Below are positions 42,375 to 50,075 of a stretch of DNA of 64,000 bases, piece by piece. The position numbers were made by a program, and so were the translations under genes. Under the pieces are notes generated by a model. That model had not been told where the DNA came from. It saw nothing but the letters and a program-made list of their open reading frames with translations, and searched no databases. The DNA is from Paraplanobispora siamensis (GTDB taxonomy: Bacteria; Actinomycetota; Actinomycetes; Streptosporangiales; Streptosporangiaceae). Each line of letters begins with the position of its first letter. Position 1 is the first letter of the stretch. The stretch is taken from contig NZ_BOOJ01000022.1 in NCBI RefSeq assembly GCF_016863175.1, positions 124,001-188,000 of the forward strand. The letters are read 5' to 3'.

Positions 42375-42938
42375 ATGTCCCAGTACTCTCGGGGCATGTC
42401 CGACCAGCCTGCCTGCCACTGCCTCCTGTGCGAGGAGCCCGACGTGGAGCCCGACGACGCCGACCTGCGCACGATACGCGAGAACGTCCGGGGGCACGGG
42501 CGGGCGGTCGTGGTCGTCCCGGAGGACGAGGACGGGCCGGGCTGGGCGTTCACCGTCGGGCTGTGGCACACCCTCCGGTCGCCGGAGATCGCCGTGTTCG
42601 GGCTGCGCACCGAGGTGATGCACGGCTGCCTCAACACGCTGGCGGACGGGATCGCGGCCGGCCGCACGGTCGCCGCCGGGCAGGAACGCCGCGACGTCAT
42701 CAGGGGCTACCCGGTCGCGGTCAGGGACGTCCACGCGAGCTGGTACCGGTCGCTGTTCGGTACGGCGCTGCACTTCTACCGGCGGCCGCCGCTGCCCTTC
42801 ACGGAGATCGTGTGGCCCGACGCCCGTGGGCGCTTCCCCTGGGAGCGGGAGGCCGTCCCCGGCCTCGCCGAACGCCAGCCCGCCCTGTGGATCCCCAAGG
42901 ACGACCACGCCCCCGGCTACTGGTCGAAGCTGCCGTGA
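42375..42938 (+). CDS. DUF4262 family protein
   Basis: This protein of about 187 residues has the DUF4262 pattern: CHCLLCE near the start, GWAFTVGLWHTLRSPEIAVFGL, and WYRSLFGTALHFYR. The family is common in actinobacteria and functionally undefined. The ATG at 42375 has GGGGGG a few bases upstream; the ATG at 42396, just before the CHC motif, is an equally credible start. Its stop overlaps the next gene's GTG. Confidence 0.75.
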   Translation: MSQYSRGMSDQPACHCLLCEEPDVEPDDADLRTIRENVRGHGRAVVVVPEDEDGPGWAFTVGLWHTLRSPEIAVFGLRTEVMHGCLNTLADGIAAGRTVAAGQERRDVIRGYPVAVRDVHASWYRSLFGTALHFYRRPPLPFTEIVWPDARGRFPWEREAVPGLAERQPALWIPKDDHAPGYWSKLP

Positions 42939-43825
42939 GCCTCCAGGAGGAGCTGGTCCGGCCGCAGGCGGCCGTGCCGGCGGCGGACGGCGACCGGGGC
43001 AGCGCCATCGACCTGCTCCAGCGGATCGGCTCGGTGATCCTGCCGGTGGGCGTGGCCCTGTACGCCCTGCTCTATCTCGGCATCCAGCAGGTCTACGGCG
43101 TCTTCAACCTCACGCCCGAGCAGGCCGGCATCGACCAGGCCACCATGTTCGGCCGCCTGGTCGGGGCACTGGTCCTGCTCGTCATCGGCGGCGCGCCGGT
43201 CCTGGGCGTGCTGGTGGCGCTCTGGTGGCTGCTGGACAAGGCCAGCCTCGGCCGGGCGTCCGCGCTGGCCCGTGCCGTACGGCGCAGGCCCTGGGCGGCC
43301 GCCGTCCTCGGCGCGCTGTGGTGCGGCGGGAGCTACTGGGGCTTCCTCGGCTATCTCGGCCTGGGCGAGGGCGTGGGATCGGCCACGATCGTGATCGTCT
43401 CGGCCGTGATCGGGGCCGCCGCCTTCCTGGTGCCGTTCCGGCTGCTGCGCTCGCGCCCGGTGGGCCGGGCCGGGATGCGGATCACGGTCGCCGTGTTCAC
43501 CGGCATCGGCCTGGGCTTCGCGCTCATCGGGCAGATGGAGGCCGACGCGACGGAGCTGGCCGCCACGGGCCGGGGCAGCGTCGTGCTCAGCCTGGTCGGC
43601 TTCCAGGACCAGTGGGTGACCGTCGCCGACGCCGCCGGCAGGCCCCGGCGCGGGGGCGTGCCCGTGCTCCTGCTCGGCGAGCGCGAGGGGGCCTACTCCT
43701 TCTACGACTGCCTCCGGCGGGAGACCTTCCGTCTGCCGGTGGGCTCGACCTCGCTGTACCACTTCGAGCTCGAACCCGACCGCCCCGACGGCTTCACCTG
43801 CGAGGCTCTCAAGGCCGCTCCCTGA
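42935..43825 (+). CDS. Hypothetical integral membrane protein
   Basis: The 296-residue protein has four or five membrane helices in residues 30-215 (IGSVILPVGVALYALLYL, LVGALVLLVIGGAPVLGVLVALWWLL, TIVIVSAVIGAAAFLV, ITVAVFTGIGLGFALIG). A soluble C-terminal domain follows with FYDCLRRETFRLPVGS. No family is recognised. Its GTG overlaps the DUF4262 stop by 4 bp (GTGA), so the two are probably translated together. Confidence 0.72.
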   Translation: MSLQEELVRPQAAVPAADGDRGSAIDLLQRIGSVILPVGVALYALLYLGIQQVYGVFNLTPEQAGIDQATMFGRLVGALVLLVIGGAPVLGVLVALWWLLDKASLGRASALARAVRRRPWAAAVLGALWCGGSYWGFLGYLGLGEGVGSATIVIVSAVIGAAAFLVPFRLLRSRPVGRAGMRITVAVFTGIGLGFALIGQMEADATELAATGRGSVVLSLVGFQDQWVTVADAAGRPRRGGVPVLLLGEREGAYSFYDCLRRETFRLPVGSTSLYHFELEPDRPDGFTCEALKAAP

Positions 43826-43968
43826 GCGGAGGGACGGCGACCGGGCGAGCGAGCAGCGCTTTCCGTCATTCCTTACATAACCGGCATCCCCGAATGTGCG
43901 AACACCTGAGCGACATGTACTTTTTGTGCGATCGTTGAGCGGGATTCACCGAACGGGGAGGTACACCG

Positions 43969-45834
43969 GTGTCGAGGCCGACACGCCAGGAGCGGCTGCG
44001 TTACTGGTTCGACAACACCATGTCCCGGGGCACCGTGGCGTTGATCGGATGGCTCGCGGTGATCTCGGTGGGGCTCATCGCCGTGGTGGCGGCACTGGTG
44101 CTGTGGCTGACCCCCGACGACGCCGCCGAGAACCACGGCGTGGCCGGCGTGTTGTGGATGACGCTGATGCGCACCCTCAGCCCGGGCAAGGTCGCCAGCG
44201 ACAGCGGGAGCGCGCCGTTCATCGCGCTGATGTTCGTGGCGTCGCTGGGCGGGCTGTTCATCGTCAGCGCCCTGGTCGGCGTCCTGGCCAACGGCCTCAA
44301 GGACAAGTTCGAGCAGCTCCGCAAGGGCCGGTCGCGGGTCATCGAGAACAGGCACACCGTGATCCTCGGCTGGTCCGACCAGGTCTTCACGATCGTCAAG
44401 GAGCTGGTGCAGGCGCACGCCAGCCAGCGCGGGTCGGTCATCGCGATCCTCGCCGACATGGACAAGATCGAGATGGAGGACGCGCTGCGGACCCACGTCG
44501 GCGACACGGGGCGCACGAAGGTGGTCTGCCGGACCGGCCGGCCCGTCGAACCGGCCGACCTCGACCTGATGAACCTCGACTCCGCCCGCTCGGTCGTGGT
44601 CCTGTCCCCGCAGGGCGACGACCCCGACGCGCACGTCATCAAGACGCTGCTGGCCCTGGACAAGCGCGACGGGGACCACCCGCCGGTGGTGGCGGCGATC
44701 GCGAGCACGGCCAACATGGCCGCCGCCCGGCTGGCCGGGGGCCCCGACGTGCACCTGGTCGACTCCGACGACACCGCCTCCCGGCTCATCGTGCAGTCGT
44801 CGCGCCAGTCGGGCACCTCGGTGGTCTGCATGGACCTGCTGGACTTCTCCGGCGGCGAGATCTACCTGCGTGCCGATCCGGACCTGGCGGGCCTGACGTA
44901 CGGCCAGGCGCTGCCCGCCTACCAGTCCGCCACGGTCATCGGCCTGCGCCGCCGCGGCCGCGTCATGCTGAATCCCTCGATGGACACGGCGATCGAGGCC
45001 GAAGACGAGATCATCATGATCGCCCAGGACGACTCGATGATCCACCTGGCCGAGGGCATGCCGAAGGCCCAGGAGGACGCGATCGTCACGGCCGAGCCGG
45101 TCCCGCAGGGACCGGCTCGGACCCTGGTGCTCAACTGGAACGGGCGGGGCCACCAGATCATCCGCTGCCTCGACGGCTACTCCGCCCCCGGCTCCGTGCT
45201 GGACATCGCCTCCGACCACCCCGACGCCGCGACCGGCTTCGACGACCTGGTCAACCTGCGGGTCAACGTCAAGGAGTGCGACACCGCCGACCGCTACGCG
45301 CTGGAGGCCCTCGGCCTGGGGGTCTACCAGCACGTGATCGTGCTGTCCGACGACCGCTACAGCCCCGCGCACGCCGACACCCGGACCCTGATGACGCTGC
45401 TCCAGCTCCGCGACATCCAGACCACGCTGGGCGAGCGCTACTCGATCGTCAGCGAGATGCACGACGAGAACAACCGCTCCCTGGCCGAGGTCACCCGGGC
45501 CGACGACATCGTGATCAGCGACACGGTCATCGGCCTGCTGCTGGCCCAGCTCACCGAGAACCGGCACCTGGCCGACGTCTTCGGCTACCTCTTCGACTCC
45601 AAGGGCTCGGAGATCTACCCGCGCCCCGCGGGCGAGTACGTCCGCGCGGGGGTGCCGATCAGCTTCGCCACGGTGATCGAGGCGGCCCGCCGCCGCGGCG
45701 AGACCGCCATCGGCTACCGGCTGGCCGACCGGATCAACGAGGCGCCCCACTTCGGGGTGGTCCTCAACCCCGACAAGTCCCGTCTGTTCCGTCTCGGCCC
45801 CGGCGACTCCGTGATCGTGCTGGCCGAGCACTGA
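43969..45834 (+). CDS. CASTOR/POLLUX-like ion channel protein
   Basis: The 621-residue protein has two N-terminal membrane segments (LIGWLAVISVGLIAVVAALVLWL and PFIALMFVASLGGLFIVSALVG) flanking a pore region. A large cytoplasmic part of tandem RCK-like Rossmann domains follows: RHTVILGWSDQVFTIVKEL, then RTLVLNWNGRGHQIIRCL. This arrangement matches the CASTOR/POLLUX/SYM8 channel family of plants and some actinobacteria. It should carry cations under control of the cytoplasmic domains. The GTG at 43969 follows GGGGAGG at the expected spacing. Confidence 0.85.
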   Translation: MSRPTRQERLRYWFDNTMSRGTVALIGWLAVISVGLIAVVAALVLWLTPDDAAENHGVAGVLWMTLMRTLSPGKVASDSGSAPFIALMFVASLGGLFIVSALVGVLANGLKDKFEQLRKGRSRVIENRHTVILGWSDQVFTIVKELVQAHASQRGSVIAILADMDKIEMEDALRTHVGDTGRTKVVCRTGRPVEPADLDLMNLDSARSVVVLSPQGDDPDAHVIKTLLALDKRDGDHPPVVAAIASTANMAAARLAGGPDVHLVDSDDTASRLIVQSSRQSGTSVVCMDLLDFSGGEIYLRADPDLAGLTYGQALPAYQSATVIGLRRRGRVMLNPSMDTAIEAEDEIIMIAQDDSMIHLAEGMPKAQEDAIVTAEPVPQGPARTLVLNWNGRGHQIIRCLDGYSAPGSVLDIASDHPDAATGFDDLVNLRVNVKECDTADRYALEALGLGVYQHVIVLSDDRYSPAHADTRTLMTLLQLRDIQTTLGERYSIVSEMHDENNRSLAEVTRADDIVISDTVIGLLLAQLTENRHLADVFGYLFDSKGSEIYPRPAGEYVRAGVPISFATVIEAARRRGETAIGYRLADRINEAPHFGVVLNPDKSRLFRLGPGDSVIVLAEH

Positions 45835-45839
45835 CGGAC

Positions 45840-45858
45840 CCGCCCGCCGGACGGGCGG
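45840..45858 (+). terminator. Hairpin terminator after the CASTOR-like gene
   Basis: CCGCCCG and CGGGCGG form a 7-bp stem with a 5-base loop, 6 bp past the channel stop. The region also carries the stop of the convergent 28-residue gene 26 bp further on, so it may serve both strands. Confidence 0.6.
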
Positions 45859-45883
45859 CGGGCGGGGACCCGGGCGGACCCGG

Positions 45884-45970
45884 TCAGGCAGTGATCATGT
45901 AGGCGAGGCCCAGAAGCACGACGACGGGAATCAGCCACACCACGGCCTCGATCGCGAACTCCTTGTACAT
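45884..45970 (-). CDS. 28-residue membrane peptide
   Basis: The reading frame from an ATG at 45970 to a TGA at 45884 encodes MYKEFAIEAVVWLIPVVVLL then GLAYMITA. A strong ribosome site (GGGAGAGAAG) lies about 6 bases upstream. The peptide is almost wholly a single transmembrane helix with an acidic-basic head. No homologue is recognised. The good ribosome site, tidy length and adjacent repeat operator argue for a real small gene rather than chance. Confidence 0.6.
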   Translation of the reverse strand: MYKEFAIEAVVWLIPVVVLLGLAYMITA

Positions 45971-45997
45971 GGTGAACTTCTCTCCCTCTAGAGCGTG

Positions 45998-46025
45998 CTA
46001 TGTCGACCTATATGTCGACCCGTAG
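45998..46025. promoter_or_regulatory. GTCGAC tandem repeat upstream of the small membrane peptide gene
   Basis: Two copies of GTCGAC (46002-46007, 46014-46019) are spaced 12 bp apart within ATGTCGACCTATATGTCGACC. They sit 30-50 bp upstream of the small gene start, in a locally AT-rich stretch. A regulator site is suggested by position and repeat. Confidence 0.45.
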
Positions 46026-46166
46026 CATAAGGGGTTGAGGGAAAGCCGAAATCCCCTTGGCGGTTCTCGCGTCCGCGGAACACCGGCGGCTCCCGCGATG
46101 CTGTGATCCCAGTAGTGATCCCGACAGTGATCCCAGCAGCCGCAGCACGTCCCCCGAGGAGCCGTC

Positions 46167-46568
46167 ATGACCGTCCGAGAACTGCGCCTGGTCGTCACCG
46201 CCGCCGACTACGAGGAGGCCCTGCGTTTCTACCGTGACACGCTCGGCCTGCCCGAGCGCGCCGCCTACGCCTCGCCCGACGGCCGGGTGACGATCCTGGA
46301 GGCCGGGCGGGCCACCCTGGAGATCGCCGATCCCGGCCAGGCGGAGTTCATCGACCGGGTCGAGGTGGGGCGCCGGGTGGCCGGGCACATCCGGGTCGCC
46401 TTCGAGGTGGACGACTCCGCCGCCACCACCCGGGAGCTGGCCGCCGCCGGGGCCGAGGTGGTCGCCGAACCCGTGCGGACCCCGTGGAACTCGCTGAACT
46501 CCCGCCTGGAGGGGCCCGCCGGCCTGCAGCTCACCCTCTTCACCGAGCTGGGTCCCGAGGAGGACTGA
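46167..46568 (+). CDS. VOC family protein
   Basis: The 133-residue protein is a single glyoxalase-fold unit: LRLVVTAADYEEALRFYRDTLGLPERAAY and RLEGPAGLQLTLFTEL. The ATG at 46167 has GAGGAG upstream. It faces the TetR gene at 46540 with a 29-bp 3' overlap. The substrate is unknown; the typical second-half metal ligand region (GHIRVAFEVDD) is retained. Confidence 0.85.
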   Translation: MTVRELRLVVTAADYEEALRFYRDTLGLPERAAYASPDGRVTILEAGRATLEIADPGQAEFIDRVEVGRRVAGHIRVAFEVDDSAATTRELAAAGAEVVAEPVRTPWNSLNSRLEGPAGLQLTLFTELGPEED

Positions 46569-47202
46569 GCCGCGCCGGGTCCCGGGGGAGGCCGAGCCGG
46601 GCCGCGAAGGCCCTGGCCCCCTCCTCCCAGGTCAGCTCGAGGTCCGAGCCCTCCGGGTAGCGGCCGTCGAGCTCCAGGATCACCATGCCGTGGGCGAAGG
46701 ACCACAGGGCCTGGGCGAGGTACGGCTCGCCCGCGGCAAGGAAGAACGGCGTGCCCGACCACTCCTCCAGCCCGGGGGCCAGACGCTCGCGGGGCAGCCT
46801 CCCCTCGGTCGCCAGGCGGTAGAGGTTGGGACGGGCCAGCGCGGCGGCCCGGTAGGCCCGCAGCAGGGCCCCGATCGCGCCCGCGCCGTCCGCGCCGTCC
46901 GCGCCGGTCTCGCCGGACCGGCCGCCCGCGTCGCTCGCACCCGTGGTGGTCGCGGCGGCGTTTTCGAGGGCCTCGTACAGAGCGGCGCCCACCTCGGCGA
47001 GTCCCTGTTCGATGAGGGCGGCCTCGACGGCGGCCTTGTCGGGGAAGTGCTTGTAGAGCGAGGGCGCCCGCATGTCGAGCCGGTCGGCCAGCGCCCGCAT
47101 GGTGAGCGCGTCGCGGCCCTCCTCCTCCAGCAACGCCCGCGCGGCGGAGACGATCTGCGCCGCGCGCGGGGTCAGGCGGCTCGGCTTCGGATGGTCGTTC
47201 AT
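46540..47202 (-). CDS. TetR-family transcriptional regulator (TetR_C_33/WHG type)
   Basis: This 220-residue protein has a TetR HTH: RAAQIVSAARALLEEEGRDALTMRALADRLDMRAPSLYKHFPDKAAVEAALI. A ligand domain follows, interrupted by a Gly/Asp/Ala-rich stretch near residues 88-110 encoded by repeats. The C-terminal LPRDPAR sequence is duplicated (LGLPRDPARLSPPRDPAR). It lies just downstream of the SRPBCC gene on the same strand and is the best candidate to bind the nested palindrome upstream of that gene (47761-47803). Confidence 0.85.
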   Translation of the reverse strand: MNDHPKPSRLTPRAAQIVSAARALLEEEGRDALTMRALADRLDMRAPSLYKHFPDKAAVEAALIEQGLAEVGAALYEALENAAATTTGASDAGGRSGETGADGADGAGAIGALLRAYRAAALARPNLYRLATEGRLPRERLAPGLEEWSGTPFFLAAGEPYLAQALWSFAHGMVILELDGRYPEGSDLELTWEEGARAFAARLGLPRDPARLSPPRDPAR

Positions 47203-47242
47203 CAGGGCATCTTCTCAGCGCGGACCTTCGTCACCGCGTCCG

Positions 47243-47749
47243 TCAGGCCGTCTTCTCGGCGCGGGCCTTCAGCGCCGTGTTCATCGCGGCGAAGTCGTCG
47301 GCCACGTCCAGGAGCTTGCCGGCGAACGGGACGAGCGCGCCGGTGAAGGTCTCGCCCTGGACCAGCCGGCTCCGGCCGCCGCCGAGATCCTCGATCAGGA
47401 AGTAGTGCTCGCCGTCCGTGATGCCCGGCATCACGAACCGGCCGATCCAGCGCAGTTCCCGGCCGGGGGTGGCGGCCAGGACCGTCGGGGAGAAGGTCAT
47501 GACCCTCCCGTCGTTGGAGAGCTTGTTGGTGAGCCGCGCGCCCACCCGCGCCTCGCCCCGGGCGCTCACGATGAACGGGTTCCACTCCGGGTAGGCGGCG
47601 AAGTCGGTCAGCACCCGCCACACCTTCTCGGGAGAGGCGTCGATCTCGACCTCGGTGCGGATGCGGTGCGGCCTGATCAGGGTCCAGGCGTACACCGCGG
47701 CGGGCACGACGAGCAGGACGGCGAGGGGGGCGGCGATCCAGGCGAACAT
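47243..47749 (-). CDS. SRPBCC family protein with N-terminal membrane anchor
   Basis: The 168-residue protein starts with a hydrophobic segment (FAWIAAPLAVLLVVPAAVYAW). A START/SRPBCC domain follows: EVEIDASPEKVWRVLTDFAAYPEWNPFIVSARG and GRSRLVQGETFTGALVPFAGKLL. It is probably membrane-attached with a lipid-type pocket. The ATG at 47749 has GGAGGAAAC upstream. It is the first gene of a unit with the TetR gene and has a nested operator just in front of it. Downstream, its last codons are partly duplicated (47210-47272). Confidence 0.85.
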   Translation of the reverse strand: MFAWIAAPLAVLLVVPAAVYAWTLIRPHRIRTEVEIDASPEKVWRVLTDFAAYPEWNPFIVSARGEARVGARLTNKLSNDGRVMTFSPTVLAATPGRELRWIGRFVMPGITDGEHYFLIEDLGGGRSRLVQGETFTGALVPFAGKLLDVADDFAAMNTALKARAEKTA

Positions 47750-47760
47750 GTTTCCTCCAC

Positions 47761-47803
47761 GGCTAACGCTGTTAGCCACAACAGTAGGCTAACAGCGTTA
47801 GCC
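47761..47803. promoter_or_regulatory. Nested palindromic operator before the SRPBCC-TetR unit
   Basis: GGCTAACGCTGTTAGCC (47761-47777) and GGCTAACAGCGTTAGCC (47787-47803) are perfect inverted copies with a 9-base spacer. Each is itself GGCTAAC-n3-GTTAGCC. The pair lies 12 bp upstream of the SRPBCC ATG, right across the expected promoter and ribosome region, and suits binding by two TetR dimers. Confidence 0.78.
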
Positions 47804-47828
47804 GCGCAAGCGGCCCGCGGCGGAAAGC

Positions 47829-49487
47829 TCAGGAACTCTTGGCCGAGGCGTCCTCCGGAAGCTCGTCGGGTACGGCGACGCGGAACCAGCGGCAGCCGTA
47901 CGGGCCCAGCGTGAAACGCACCCGCCCGTCGGAGGAGACCTTCGACGTCCCGTCCACCAGCAGGTCGATCAGGATGTGCGAATCGTCGACCCCCTTCAGG
48001 GTGAGCTCCACCTCCGCGTCGCGGTCGGCGAAGTTGTGCACGGCGACCACGGTGCCGCCCTCGGCGTCGGTCCGGTGGGCCAGCACGGCCTCGTCGCCCG
48101 GGTCCAGGACCTCGTACTCGCCCCAGGCGAGCTCGGGGCACTCCCGGTAGCGCTCGATCAGCATGGTTGTCCACTGGAGCAGCGAGTCGGGGTCGCGGCG
48201 CTGGGTCTCCATGTTGACGTTCTGCGGGCCGAACCGCCCGGACGGCGAGGGGACGGAGACCTTCGGGTCAGGCGAGAAACCGCCGCTCGGCCCCCACTGC
48301 ATGGGGACGCGCACCGCCATCCGGCCCTCGGCGTCGAGGTTCTCGCCCAGGCCGATCTCCTCGCCGTAGAAGAGCACCGGCGTGCCCGGCAGGGAGAACA
48401 TCACGCTGTAGGCGAGCTTGAGCCGGCGCAGGTCGCCGTCGAGCATCGGCGGGAGCCTGCGGCGCAGGCCGCGCCCGAACACCTGCATGTCCTTCTCCGG
48501 GCCGAAGGCGTCGAAGATCTCCTGGCGCTCGGCGTCGGTGAGCTTGTCGAGGGTCAGCTCGTCGTGGTTGCGGACGAACATCGCCCACTGGGCGTCGTCG
48601 GGCGCCTCGGGGCGCTCGCGCAGCGCCTCGGCCAGGGCCGCGGGGTTGCGGCGGGCCATCGACAGGTGGAAGCGCTGCATGGCGATGAAGTCGAAGCACA
48701 TGGTGACCTCGTCGCCGTTGCCGTCGCCGAAGTACTTCATCAGCTCCGGGTAGGGCAGGTTGACCTCGCCCAGCAGGATCGAGGTGCCGTCCCGGCGGTT
48801 CATGAACGCCCGCAGATCGGCGAGGAACTCGTGCGGGCCGCCGTCGATGCCCTCGATCAGGAACGGCACCGCGTCGACCCGGAAGCCGGACAGCCCCAGC
48901 TCCATCCAGAACCCGAGGATGCGGACGATCTCGTCGCGGACCTCGGGGTTGGCGGTGTTCAGGTCCGGCTGGAACCGGTAGAAGCTGTGGTAGTAGTACT
49001 GCCCGGTCCCCTCGTCCAGCTCCCACAGGCTGTCCTCCTTGTCCGGGAAGACGATCGCCGAGGGGTCGAAGGGCTGCGGCTCGTCCCGCCAGACGTACCA
49101 GTCGCGCTTGGGCGAGTCGCGGCTGGAGCGGGCCTCCTTGAACCAGGGGTGCTCGTCGGAGGTGTGGTTGACCACCAGGTCGGCGATGACCCGGATGCCA
49201 CGGTCCCTGGCGGTCCGCATGAACTCCACGAAGTCGCCCAGCGTGCCCAGTCGGGGGTCCACAGAGTAGAAGTCGGTGATGTCGTAGCCGTCGTCACGGT
49301 CGGGGGTGGGGAAGAACGGCATCAGCCAGATGCAGGTCACCCCGAGCCGGTCGAGATAGTCGACCTGCTGGGTCAGACCCCGGAAGTCGCCGATGCCGTC
49401 GCCGTTGCCGTCCTTGTAGGTCTCGACGTCCAGGCAGTAGACCACGGCGTTCTTCCACCACAGATCAGCGGTGTAGGTCAGTCGCAT
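47829..49487 (-). CDS. Trehalose-synthase-like GH13 enzyme
   Basis: The 552-residue protein is a GH13 (alpha-amylase family) enzyme close to trehalose synthase. IWLMPFFPTPDRDDGYDITDFY and IADLVVNHTSDEHPWF lead in; the nucleophile region is GFRVDAVPF (about residue 200), the acid ILLGEVNLP (about 240), and the third acidic residue FVRNHDELT (about 305). All three catalytic residues are present. It lacks a signal peptide, so works in the cytoplasm, probably interconverting maltose and trehalose or a related reaction. TreS usually has about 570 residues, similar to this. Confidence 0.85.
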   Translation of the reverse strand: MRLTYTADLWWKNAVVYCLDVETYKDGNGDGIGDFRGLTQQVDYLDRLGVTCIWLMPFFPTPDRDDGYDITDFYSVDPRLGTLGDFVEFMRTARDRGIRVIADLVVNHTSDEHPWFKEARSSRDSPKRDWYVWRDEPQPFDPSAIVFPDKEDSLWELDEGTGQYYYHSFYRFQPDLNTANPEVRDEIVRILGFWMELGLSGFRVDAVPFLIEGIDGGPHEFLADLRAFMNRRDGTSILLGEVNLPYPELMKYFGDGNGDEVTMCFDFIAMQRFHLSMARRNPAALAEALRERPEAPDDAQWAMFVRNHDELTLDKLTDAERQEIFDAFGPEKDMQVFGRGLRRRLPPMLDGDLRRLKLAYSVMFSLPGTPVLFYGEEIGLGENLDAEGRMAVRVPMQWGPSGGFSPDPKVSVPSPSGRFGPQNVNMETQRRDPDSLLQWTTMLIERYRECPELAWGEYEVLDPGDEAVLAHRTDAEGGTVVAVHNFADRDAEVELTLKGVDDSHILIDLLVDGTSKVSSDGRVRFTLGPYGCRWFRVAVPDELPEDASAKSS

Positions 49488-49631
49488 GTGCCCGCACTAC
49501 CCTGTCGCGGATCGTTTATGAGGACGGCCCGCAGGGAATGCCCCGTCGTTGCCCGCCTTCCCGGGCGCGGGGCACCCCGCCGGGTATGGTGAGGAGGTCA
49601 CCTTCAGGTGATCTGTGATCCACCGGGGGGC

Positions 49632-50006
49632 ATGATGCGGCAGCCGAGGCGCGAGGCGCTCTTCGGCTGGCTCCTCGCCCTGCTGTTCCCGCTGTTCGTC
49701 CCCGGCGTCCCCGCGGCCGTCACGGCCGCCGCCCTCACCGGCGCTCCGGCCACCGCCGAGGCCGCCCAGGGCCAGCACCCGCTCTCCCGCAAGCTTCCCG
49801 CCGGCGAGCGCCACCACGCGTTCGCCTCCGCCCTGGCCACCGCCGGCGCCGCGGGCTCCCATCCCGCCGCGGCCCTGCCTCCCGGCACCGGTCATCCGCC
49901 GCTCTCCCCCGGCTTCCGCCCGTCCCCCGCGCGGGACGACGGCACCCGTTCCCTCGCCGCCCTGCTGGTCCGGCCGGGCCGTGCTCCTCCCTCCACGGAC
50001 GCCTGA
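49632..50006 (+). CDS. Small secreted hypothetical protein
   Basis: This 124-residue protein has an N-terminal basic start (MMRQPRREALFGWLLALLFPLFVPGVPAAVTAAA spans residues 1-34). It looks like a signal or anchor sequence, and a Pro/Ala/Gly/His-rich mature part follows with no domain. The ATG at 49632 is preceded by GGGGGG. It lies 70 bp upstream of secDF and may share its transcript. No family is recognised and the composition is biased, so confidence is moderate. Confidence 0.5.
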   Translation: MMRQPRREALFGWLLALLFPLFVPGVPAAVTAAALTGAPATAEAAQGQHPLSRKLPAGERHHAFASALATAGAAGSHPAAALPPGTGHPPLSPGFRPSPARDDGTRSLAALLVRPGRAPPSTDA

Positions 50007-50075
50007 GGCTCCCGGACGCGTTCCGGGCGCTTCGCCGTACCCGGAAACGTCCCTTCGAGCCCGTGGAGGCTTCTC

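Noticed and set aside
47210-47272. Imperfect 21-bp direct repeat (KVRAEK/KARAEK) at the end of the SRPBCC gene as a mobile-element footprint
   Set aside because: A simple local duplication of the 3' coding end is sufficient; no inverted repeats or target duplication.
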